DNA of 64,000 nt from Rotaria macrura (Eukaryota > Rotifera > Eurotatoria > Philodinida > Philodinidae): assembly GCA_900239685.1 (NCBI GenBank), contig OENT01000669.1, forward strand, positions 1-64,000, in the 5' to 3' direction. Below, piece by piece: positions 21,490-30,516 of the stretch. Under the pieces are notes generated by a model, which made no database searches, was not told where the DNA came from, and saw only the letters and a program-made list of their open reading frames with translations. Within the stretch, counting starts at the first letter, position 1. Each line of letters begins with the position of its first letter. The position numbers and the translations under genes were made by a program.

Positions 21490-22292
21490 TTGCATGCTAC
21501 CCTTTATGTAACAATAATGGAACGTGTATCCAAACAAATACATGTTTATGCGCAACTGGTTTCAGTGGTCCAAGTTGTGATGTTCGTATGTTGGATGCTT
21601 TCTTAAGTGCTTCGTTCTATTTTGGGATTTTCTACACTATTGTTCTTTTTCTAGAATCTGTTGGCTTATGTTCGGATGACAATACAACCAATGCAGCTCC
21701 AGTATTCTTGATTACATTTGGCTCTGGTTCGGATACGTTCTCGTCAGCGACGCCTGCTAATTTTAGTTTCACTACAAGTTACATACAAGTGTATACTTCA
21801 TCGATGCCTGACGGCTATTTTGCTTTTACTAATGCGGTTCCTGCTATTTCTTCATATTGGCACGGTGGAGCCACGGATCATACTCCAAATGACATCAATG
21901 GATACATGTTTTTGATTAATGGAAGTCCGAATCCTGGCCAATTTTATAACGGAACTGTTAATAATTTATGCATTGGTGAACGGTATGAGTTTTCGGTCTA
22001 CATGGCGAATCTTGTTGGGCTTTATGGTATTACCAACCCAGATGTTCTATTTGAAATTCGAACCACAACACCTGACAACACTTTACTTGGGCAGTTAGAC
22101 TCTGGTGACGTACCCGAATACAGCAACATGACTTGGACGAAGTATGGAATTTCGTTTGTAGCAACGAACACCTCAGTCATCTTATTAATGATTTCAAACA
22201 TTGCAAATCCAGATGGAAACGAAATGGCTCTTGATGATATTGCCTTTCGAATCTGTTCACGTCCAGCTTCTTTTGTTTGTTCTACAGGTTAA
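21490..22292 (+). CDS. EGF-like plus jelly-roll-like extracellular protein (5' partial)
   Basis: Two exons are visible. Exon 21,490-21,585 follows CTTTCTTCTTAG and encodes most of an EGF module: cysteines in CYPLCNNNGTC, then CLC and TGFSGPSC. The intron 21,586-21,654 (GTATGT...TTTTTCTAG, 69 bp) has excellent sites and keeps phase. Exon 21,655-22,292 encodes about 212 residues ending GNEMALDDIAFRIC, a beta-rich domain with the 'ALDDI' strand typical of MAM/CBM-like surface modules, with several N-glycosylation sequons. The ATG at 21,588 lies inside the intron and is not the start. The end is a TAA directly after TCTACAG, which could instead be a donor (GTTAAC), so more exons may follow. Probably secreted or membrane-bound and adhesive. 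The exact domain family is uncertain. Confidence 0.65.
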
Positions 22293-22347
22293 CACATCAC
22301 TACTATTTTAAGAGCAACATTTTCATCGAAAATCATTCGTATAACCT

Positions 22348-22719
22348 GTGCTCGAAGAGTACTACTTTACATGTCGTTTTTGTGCAGCTGACTCTCGAAT
22401 GCCTCTTATTCTGCTTTCTTCTACTCACTGCCACCGCCGCTTAAAAATTAATATGCATATTTTTTCTTATTTAATCATAAATCTTTATATTGTTCTAATG
22501 ATCTACAATGGTATTATATCAAGGCGCCCAAGTTATTCGTTCAATTTTACCTTTCCCAGCAATGGAGATTTTTTAAAAATACTACTAAGAAATCATACGC
22601 TTTCTATAAAACTATTTCAGAGTTTGATTTCGGTACATAAAGTTGAAAAGAAAATTCAGCAGCAGATTCGTATGCAGTGTGAGAAAATGGTTGAGCTAAC
22701 AGATAACAAAAACTTTTAG
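22348..22719 (+). CDS. Unassigned ORF, possibly a 3' exon of the EGF gene
   Basis: Open for 123 codons. An acceptor-like TTTTTGTGCAG occurs at about 22,387. Splicing from the donor at 22,289 to this acceptor would preserve phase and give a Cys/Leu-rich segment, a hydrophobic stretch (FSYLIINLYIVLMIY) that could be a membrane anchor, and a basic C terminus. No domain is recognised. It may be chance. Confidence 0.3.
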   Translation: MLEEYYFTCRFCAADSRMPLILLSSTHCHRRLKINMHIFSYLIINLYIVLMIYNGIISRRPSYSFNFTFPSNGDFLKILLRNHTLSIKLFQSLISVHKVEKKIQQQIRMQCEKMVELTDNKNF

Positions 22720-22973
22720 AGAGCACTCTATTGCCTGAGGGTGTGGGTATGAAATGAATAGTCCCCTCTCGTTCCGATTTCAATGTTTCTTCTTTTTAAA
22801 TACAGATATTTTTCGAACATGGAGTGAAATGCGCAATATGTAACAAAGAAATTGTTTATCTTGTATTTCCAACAATGATCAATTCTTTTCACCAAAATAA
22901 AAGAATGCATTTCCTCATGTTAAATTTTGTTCATTTAGATTTTTAAATACTTTTTCTCTGATCTGGATAAGAA

Positions 22974-23110
22974 GGGTGTGGGTGTGGGTCGGCGTGGCTC
23001 TCGATATATGTTGCTCTGAGTATGGCTCTGGCTGTGGGTGTCAATGTAAATCTGGGTTTGTATGGGTCTAATTCTTGTGTTCAGTGGCACGCATACGCTC
23101 ACCCACATCC
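22974..23110. mobile_element. Telomere-like foldback with 7-bp flanking duplication
   Basis: Starts GGGTGTGGGTGTGGGTCGG, passes through degenerate GT-rich sequence and ends with a C-rich arm (CTCACCCACATCC). ATAAGAA occurs directly outside both ends (22,967-22,973 and 23,111-23,117). A 7-bp exact match in the right place is what insertion of a discrete element would leave. A small G-rich block (GGGTGTGGGTATG) lies upstream at 22,739-22,751. The arms are imperfect complements. Confidence 0.65.
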
Positions 23111-23117
23111 ATAAGAA

Positions 23118-24293
23118 TAGATTCAGGTGTTTTTAGAGACCACTAACATTGCACAATTAAATTATTGTAATAAGGTCCGTGGTTATAATCTGGTCTAACA
23201 AATAAAAAAATTAAACATTGTGAGTTGTTGAAATATACAAGTTAGAATCAGAGAACGTCATAGAACACTTTATTGTGCTATGCTTCTCTACAGCTGTAAG
23301 AGTGATGGCATATTCCAATTACACGGCGTAACGAATTTCTCTCAATTCAAAGCTAACAGTGTATCGCTCCAAGATATCCTCAATCCTTTCGTATTCGATA
23401 AGCAATAAAGCAAAGGTAATAGAGGTAGTATTTTTAACTTTGTATGTAAAACATTGATGACTGTCAGCGATGTTTTTCGTGTTGTGCATTTGAAGATCAT
23501 ACCTTGCTTATGACGGTTAATTTTTGACGATTAAACTAATTTTAATGCATCTCATCAAAACAAACATACTGTAATTTGATTAAAGTATGACTGGCAAAAT
23601 TGTAAACCAATGAACTAATGAGATTTTTCCGAAAAAAATGCTGAAGAGATAAAATTTAAGAAATGTGATACCCTTAAAATGTTTAAAACCCATGTAAGTT
23701 GAATTAAAAATAATAGAGTTGTGTTTTGAACAATACAATTTTTTCAACTGCATTTTTATTTGATTATATTCGATAGAGGCTCAAAAGTACAGTACGACAA
23801 AATAATTCCAGCTCCTCAAGTTTTGAAATGTATTTAATCGATCGTATCATAGAGAATATGATATATAAAGGGTAACGGGTACGGTATCTGTATAGTGATG
23901 GATACTCAAAAGTTCGATACGCATAGGATATGATGACGTTTAAATGTAGATAACTCGTTTAAGAGAATTGCCACATTGATTGGTTTTGAGGATGTGACAA
24001 AAGTGGAATGAACACTAGTATCATGAAGTAGATTTTTCTCAGCTTACATGTTGACTCCATCTAAGTTTATCGTGATGCTTATAAAAATAAACAGAAGACT
24101 ATCTATATTTTTTCAGCCGAAGTTATGACACGGGCTTCTCACTAAGACTATTGATGTTTGAAAATAGCAGTCGAAATGAATCTTACTAAAGTTCTATTTC
24201 TATTTTAAAATTTTGTTGACCAAAAGTAACAAATTAGAACAATATTTCTACATAAAATTTACCAACCAAACCATTAGGACTACATACATATAA
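23118..24293. other. AT-rich gene-free stretch
   Basis: No frame, repeat or RNA-like structure was recognised between the two telomere-like blocks. Confidence 0.45.
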
Positions 24294-24375
24294 GGGTGTG
24301 GGTGTGGGTGTGGGTGCGTGTGTTGGTGGGTGTCGGTGTAGGTGTTAGTGTTGTTGTATGTGTGGATGGGGTCTT
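24294..24375 (+). repeat. Telomere-like G-rich array (single orientation)
   Basis: Three or four TGTGGG units (24,294-24,320) grading into degenerate GTGTTGGTGGGTGTCGG and GTGTGGATGGGG. No C-rich arm follows; the array ends about 60 bases before the large foldback at 24,433. Confidence 0.8.
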
Positions 24376-24535
24376 CCGTTGGGTTTCCGCCAAGAGCTAA
24401 GTGCATCGCATCTGTTTTTCTTGACGATACCCCAAGGGGGAAACATGATACTTTTGTACTTTAAAGTACAGTAAAGTATTGTAAAGTACCCTAAAGTATC
24501 TTGAAGTACGGTAAAGTACGTTAAAGTATATTAAA

Positions 24536-24919
24536 TAGGCATGCACCAGTACTAAATAGTCGATATCAAAGATGAATGTTTTTTAATATCTAAAACCCCC
24601 AGTCCCTACCAAACCTTCAGCTCATTTTTAGTCAATTTTGGTTAGGCTACCCAACGGTACTATCTAAATTTACAGAACTAGATGAATAAAAGAAACTACT
24701 GGGTGGGTTTGGTAAAATAACCAAAAATTTCGAGTTTTGACCAAACCCCCCCCAGTCGTTTTTTTTTATTCATCTAGTTCTGTAAATTTAGATAGTACCA
24801 TTGGGTAGCCTAATCAAAATTGACTATAAATGAGCTGAAGGTTTGGTAGGGACTGGGAGTTTCAGATACAAACAAACATTCGTCTTTGATACTGACTATT
24901 TAGCACTGGTGCATGCCTA
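24536..24919. mobile_element. hAT-type MITE with 8-bp TSD, nested in the 5.2-kb foldback
   Basis: A near-perfect palindrome: left arm TAGGCATGCACCAGTACTAA..., right arm reverse-complemented TAGGCATGCACCAGTGCTAA..., arms about 175 bases, loop about 30. ATATTAAA lies exactly outside both ends (24,528-24,535 and 24,920-24,927). An 8-bp TSD with a TAGG-CATGCACC-type terminus fits hAT elements. It split the TAAAGTAC array of the host element, so it is the younger insertion. Confidence 0.9.
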
Positions 24920-25140
24920 ATATTAAAGTATCTTAAAGTACCTCAAAGTATCTTAAAGTATCTTAAAGTACTTTGAAGTACGGTGAAGTATGGTAAAGTA
25001 TCTACTTGATGTTATACACCTCGCTCTGTCCGATATGGCACTATAGTTTGTTTTATAAAGTCTACACCGTTCTGTACTATTCTATTAAATATTTCTCAGC
25101 ATTTTGAAAGAATTGAAACTTCAAATAACCGTTGTTAATC

Positions 25141-25160
25141 CCCCCCCCCTCACACTACCC
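25141..25160 (+). repeat. Poly-C tract
   Basis: A run of ten C followed by CTCACACTACCC. It is the only long C homopolymer in the window and contrasts with the AT-rich flanks. Confidence 0.7.
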
Positions 25161-25387
25161 TAAAAATCGATCTTGGCCCAGCAGCGTTCGAATTGCATGA
25201 AACTTATAGGATATGTTAGGCTTAGAATTAAAAGATTATGGTTAAATTTTCAGCTCCATATCATGATGTTTCGCTGAGATACGGACTTTGCAAGGGTCAA
25301 CAGTAGCAAATTTGGCAACCCGAATTTCTCGGTCCAGGTTCAAGATACATCATTTATTTTTTTTGTCAGAAAGAGCATGTGCACATG

Positions 25388-25553
25388 GAGGGCACTGCAG
25401 AGTCCTTTTTTTAAAATTCTTACGATTTCACCGGAAAACAGGAATCACGAGTTCAATGACGCCAAAAAACCAAAAAAGGGGGGGGTTGAATAGAGATCTC
25501 TTGTTATCTAGTCATAAAGAACGGTTTTTGAAAAAAGGGCTCTGCAGTGCCCT
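25388..25553. repeat. Inverted repeat around GGGCACTGCAGAGTCC
   Basis: AGGGCACTGCAGAGTCCTTT (25,388) and AAAGGGCTCTGCAGTGCCCT (25,533) are near-perfect inverted copies about 125 bases apart. They lie inside the 146-codon frame at 25,288-25,728, which I therefore regard as repeat-derived and not a gene. Confidence 0.6.
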
Positions 25554-25974
25554 GCATCTTGACATCCTCTTTCAAACAAAAATAAATTTTAATACATTAT
25601 GTGGAGCTGGAATTAGAAATTTGGGATGCGCTTTTTCGAAAGTGCAAACCGAGAAAAACCGAAAAAGAGGTTTTTTGAAAAATGTTTTCTTTAGTTTAGA
25701 ATTTTTGACGAAAATTCAGTCTTTTTGAGGAGGGCTCCCAGAAATTCTCAAAGTTTCCGGCAAATATAGGTTTGGGTTAAAAACCTATATTAATTCTGAA
25801 AGAGCGAAGATCGGGCTAACTTCTGGTGCATTTATCTCAATTCCGAAATTTTTTCCGAAAATTGGTTATTTTTAGGGGGGAGCTTAAATAATACTTTCAT
25901 CTAGGTCAGGAAAGTCAGCGTTATCTTATTAGGAAACTGAGGACCGGTCACCTCATCTTTCCTGCACGGAAAGG

Positions 25975-26310
25975 GTATTTCGAGTAGATAATGGTTTTTC
26001 ATAAACTTTGGCAAAGGTAATCGGATTCGATGAATTGGAATCTGTAATCGGTTTCTCAAACTTCTGTACTACAATTTCTCGATAAGGAAACGAATTATGA
26101 GAAGATAATAATTTTTGATAAAGTTTGATGAAAAAAGGTTATGTAGGATCGAGGAATCAGAATCTGTATTCCGTTTCTCTAATCCCACAATCGAATTGCT
26201 CGATAAAAAAGGTAACTCGACGAAATAATTATTTCTAATAAAACTTTACCCAAAGTAATTGATGTCCAGGAATCTATATCTGTAATCAGTTTCTTACGAG
26301 ACAGTTCTTA
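25975..26310 (+). repeat. Three diverged ~120-bp subterminal repeats
   Basis: Each copy contains AATAATTTTTGATAAAG-like sequence, then AAAGGTAATCGG/GTAATTGATG, (A)GGAATCTGTAATC and GGTTTCTC. A related inverted copy is at 28,960-29,130, and another, outside the element, at 44,375-44,480, so this sequence is a dispersed family. Confidence 0.5.
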
Positions 26311-28077
26311 AGTTGACCAAAAACCCTAGGCACTGCTCAACATTTAAAATTCGCATTTTTTAAGTGCATTCGAAAGGCTATCATCTAAATTCACAGAAGA
26401 CAAATTTGTAGCTCCTTTGATTTTTTATAGCGGAGTTAGTCCAGCTCGATTTTTAGCACTACTTAAGAACTATTCGAAGAATAGTGATAAATTGATTCAT
26501 CAAAATCCACCGACATTGTACTTCAATAAATTGAAGAGTATTTTTTAAATAATTTAACAAAAGATACAGTATCAAAAGTTGAACAAAACCAGATATTTCA
26601 AAAGTCGAATGTCGTTTATATACTCGGATTGCATAGTTTAACAGGAATCAAATTGATTTCAATTTATTAGTGCCTAACGACAGAGTTTTGGTAGCATTTC
26701 TACTGTGAAAGTTTTGAAATTAAAAAATGACACGGTCAATTGTATATGTACAACGAAACTTCTGGTTCTTTATACAGTTGTAAGTTGTACTAAAAAATAA
26801 ATTTAATCTTCATGGAAAAACGGGACTCACCCATATCGAACATAGTACACGAACTTTGATGACTTTTTGATAGAATAAATAACTTTAAACAGTTCTCATT
26901 ATAACGACACTATTGTAACGCAAAACAAATGTGACATCCGGACTCCGTTTCACAACTACTTTGGATCAAATTCACATTAGAAAAAATATTTTTTTCTCGG
27001 TAAAAATGTAATCTCTGAGACTACCACACGACAAGAATTCAACAAAGTCCAGTCTTGATGAACACGTGCAATTTTTCATAGGAAAAACATTTCATTGAAA
27101 TGTATTTGGCTCCGTGTAGGTTTAAATGCTGATTGCGAATAAAAAATTTGATTTGCTTTACCATCATGTCTTGGTGAGAAAAACTATAAAAATTGCCTTT
27201 TTCTATTGCAAAAACCATAGAAACTCAAGGGAACAGAAGCTGATTGTTTGGCTGCTAAGATTATCAATGATAACCGCTGACTAGTGTCCTATTTTTCACA
27301 ACCTAATGACGAGTTAACATGTTTCGGGACATACTTTCAGTTTTCATCACTCAATAGGACAGCAATCATGCTTTTAACAAGTAAAAATGTTTATGAGGGA
27401 AAGCTGATTTTCTGATAATCAGGACTGTCAGCGATTAATTTCGGTATTGTCACTGTCAGATAATGGCCTCACATTGCCTCTGTTACCATTTTTACTTGCA
27501 TCATTGAGCAGAATCACATTCCTATTTAATCAATCAACTGATTCTCGGAGCGCTAATTATATTGCTTTGATTGTAATCAGCTCTTCCACCCTTGTCAAAG
27601 CTCATTATTTAGAAGAGAGATATGAATGATCGTTTTACTTGAAAATTTAACTTTGTTTTCAATATATTTTTATCATTTCATGAAGAAACAAAAGCTAGAT
27701 AGAAGACGAAAATATTCACCGCAGTAGTTGTTGACTTCAAAAATTGCAGTATATATACTGTCACACTTTACCATTATGGGCTCATAGATTAAGATCTACT
27801 CTACTTATGTTGGAAAATAAATAGCACTGAATAGGTACCATAAATTATTTGAAATAGCTGATGTTGTTCAGCTGTAATACTATATCGTTTGGAATATTTC
27901 ATGAAAGGGCTGTCTAACTTCTGGGAATATAATCTTCATAAGCATTTGCGACCCAATTTATCACTATTATGTGGATATTATTAAGCATGTTGTGCTAAAA
28001 ATTCTGTCTAACCAAGTTTGGTATAGAACATTCAAATGAGTTGAAGATTTGGATTTGGTAGTGTTCGACGAAGGCCC

Positions 28078-28864
28078 TTCAAAGTAGGAATGCACTAATT
28101 CCTAGAGTATAGTATTGAAAATGACAATTTTTCCTTATTTTAAGAATCTAATTTTCTGTAGATGTTGTATCTCAGCAATGATCATTTTTTTCGCTTTATC
28201 TAAAACTGAAGTCGTGATTCGTGAAACATAAAACGATTGTTTCATAATCTATCTGAAACTTTCTAAAAATTCACATTCTTAATAGGTTTTTCTACCAACT
28301 TCTGTCAAGGGCAGCCAAGATTTAGATTTATTTTCTGCGTTTGACAAAATTTCAGAATAGACTTAGAAAGAGCACTCGAAACTGAACATAATTTTTATGA
28401 AGAATCGTTGGGAGGTTGAGTTATCTCAATAGGGGAAACATCTAAACCGCGTCTTCGAAATTCACTGGATCGGTCGGTATTGGTTTATCCATGTTTACAA
28501 AAATACATATTCAGTATTAAGATGTCTCGGAGTTCAAGCAATTCTTCATATAAATTATGTTCAGTTTCGAGTGCTCTTTCTAAATCTATTCTGAAATTTT
28601 GTCGAGTACAGAATACAGGTATAAAACTTAGTTGAGCTTGACAAAAATTGGAAAAAAAATATTAAGTGTGAATCTTCCGTCAGTTGCAGAACAATTCTGA
28701 AGCAATCGTTATATGTTTCATGAATTCTGACTTCAGTTTCAGATTAAGCGAAAAAAATGATCATGGTAGAGATACAACATCTACAGAAAATTAGATTTTT
28801 AAAATAAGAAAAAGTTGTCATCATTAATACCATACTCTAGGAATTACTGCATTCCTACTTCGAA
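28078..28864. mobile_element. 787-bp foldback nested in the larger element
   Basis: The left end TTCAAAGTAGGAATGCA with AATTCCTAGAGTATAGTATT is mirrored at the right end (TTCGAAGTAGGAATGCA and AATTCCTAGAGTATGGTATT after reverse complement). The arms extend inward for over 150 bases (e.g. TGTAGATGTTGTATCTC versus TGTAGATGTTGTATCTC), and again near the middle (GAGCACTCGAAACTGAACAT). No ORF and no TSD recognised. Confidence 0.75.
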
Positions 28865-29649
28865 TGTAGAGAAAAAATAAAAATTAATTGTGATCCGGGT
28901 ATCATTTCCTTGAACTTCTCGTGCAATTTTTCTTAAGGAATTTATTAGGCATACCGGCTACTCGACGCTAGTTATTTTTCGTAAAACTTTATAAAAGCTC
29001 GGTATTTCATCAAAGTAGCTTTCCCTTAAGGAGAAATTGGTTAGAGGAATTTTGAGAAACCGATTACAAATTGTGATTCCTTGGTCTCGATTACTTTTGT
29101 TCAAACCTCCTCAAAAATCTATTTCCTCACATAGTGCCATTTTCTTACTGAGAAAGTAAAATACCAAGTTATTTCGTTATCCGTTAGTTCATAACTGGTA
29201 TCGTAAGGTTAGTCATCGTATCCTAGTTTTTCTATGACAGAAATACACGGTTATTGGATAAGAACATCTTTTCCACGGATAGTTATCACTAATTAGACAA
29301 TATATCGTTAAAAATTTGGATACAGATTTTCCTACTGCTCGAAGGTTCCATCAGTACCTTAATAAGAGCACTCTTTATTATACCTGCTGATTATAGAGCT
29401 TCTATTGAGTTCGTGACATTTGGATATCAATAAAAAGATTAACTGAACACTGCAAAAGTAATAGAAAACGGATTGCTGTCAATCGAATTGCATAAGCGTA
29501 TTTAAAAATATATTAAAGTACGGTAAAGTATTTTAAAGTACCTTAAAGTATGATGAAGTATCTTAAAGTACGTAAAGTATGAAGTATCATGTTTCCACCT
29601 TGAAAAAAACTCATATGCAAGTTCATCACTGCTAATTCAGCACTAGCAA

Positions 29650-29770
29650 ACAGAATACAAAACAGAATTCTGTTCACCAAGCAGAATTCAAACTTATAAT
29701 ATGGAAACTAGACCATTGGAACTCGACAGCGTAGAATTCTGAATTCTGCTTGGTAGGAATTCTGCAACTG
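29650..29770. mobile_element. Small GAATTC-rich hairpin
   Basis: CAGAATTCTGTTCACCAAGC plus AGAATTC (29,663-29,689) mirrors GAATTCTGCTTGGTAGGAAT plus TCTG (29,740-29,764). A short MITE-like palindrome immediately outside the right end of the 5.2-kb foldback. Confidence 0.55.
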
Positions 29771-29859
29771 CAGCGTGGAAAATGCAGGAACACTTATTAA
29801 TAGTAAAGCATTTAAGGTGAGAAAAATACCGTGACTACTATAAAGCGTGTGAGCATTGT

Positions 29860-30068
29860 TATGGATGTAGGTTTAGGAAAGAGAAGCTCCATACATATTT
29901 ACACAACCATTGACAAAGGTTTGGGTGAAGTGTGGATATCTTACGCGTGTTAGTCATGTTTTGCGTAAGCTTTCTACGACTCATTCTCACACTCACCCTT
30001 CGTATCAGTGGTTCGAGCATGGGCCTGGGCGTGAATGGGGAAAAGGACCATACCCACATCCACATCCG
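29860..30068. repeat. Degenerate telomere-like foldback
   Basis: G-rich motifs (GGATGTAGGTTTAGG; later GTTTGGGTGAAGTGTGG and GGGCCTGGGCGTGAATGGGG) alternate with C-rich ones (CTCACACTCACCC; CATACCCACATCCACATCC at 30,049-30,066). The outermost pair is G-rich left and C-rich right, as in the other copies. The minus-strand frame 29,859-30,065 is a product of this repeat. Confidence 0.5.
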
Positions 30069-30263
30069 AAGCTTTAGATGTATACTTCGGCAATGCTTCT
30101 AGTCTAGATACATTGAACAGAAATAAACTTGTTATGATTCACTATTAATTACAAACATGTTCTTTAATTGTAGAGAGAAAAGTTTATCCTATTTTGAAAA
30201 ATAATATGCTAAAGAATTAAAAAACGTTTTTTCGATAAGTAGAATCGAAATTAATATTAAATT

Positions 30264-30353
30264 AGGTTGTGGATGTGAGTATGTGTAAAGATGGCAAATA
30301 TCTCAAAAACAACAACCACACCCCCAACTAGAGTCACAGACACACCTACATCC
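30264..30353. repeat. Degenerate telomere-like foldback
   Basis: G-arm GGTTGTGGATGTGAGTATGTG (30,265-30,285), AT-rich spacer with CTCAAAAACAAC, then a C-arm CAACCACACCCCCAAC and CACAGACACACCTACATCC ending at 30,353. Same arrangement as the better preserved copies. Confidence 0.55.
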
Positions 30354-30516
30354 TCTCTCTCCTCTCAATATAATTAATTCTGAATTTTCTTTTCTTAATT
30401 ATCTTCAAAGCGCACTCATACAGTATTTTATTTAATTGTCAAATAGCCAGGTTACTGAAGAGCAAGAAGTCAGTGAAACAGATTGATGTGTTTCATAGTA
30501 ATATGGGTTGATTTAT

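Larger units (their letters stand above)
24433..29602. mobile_element. 5.2-kb foldback element with TAAAGTAC terminal arrays
   Basis: The left end CAAGGGGGAAACATGATACTT and the reverse-complemented right end CAAGGTGGAAACATGATACTT match closely. Each is followed by a tandem array of 10-11 bp TAAAGTAC/TAAAGTAT units (left 24,455-24,527 continuing at 24,924-25,006, right 29,506-29,580). A further diverged repeat containing TGTAATCGGTTTCTCA lies near the left side (three copies, 25,975-26,310) and inverted near the right side (28,960-29,130). Other insertions are nested within. No transposase frame and no clear target duplication were found, so the outer limits are less certain than the arrays. 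Confidence 0.65.

Noticed and set aside
21588-21654. N-terminal hydrophobic segment of the 234-codon ORF as a signal peptide
   Set aside because: The segment has a GTATGT donor and a TTTTTCTAG acceptor and removing it joins an EGF exon in phase; it is an intron.
24455-25006. CRISPR-like array (TAAAGTAC repeats)
   Set aside because: Units are contiguous 10-11 bp with no spacers and occur mirrored at the other end of an element; this is a eukaryotic transposon terminus.
25288-25728. 146-codon ORF
   Set aside because: It contains a perfect inverted repeat, has no domain and lies inside a foldback element.
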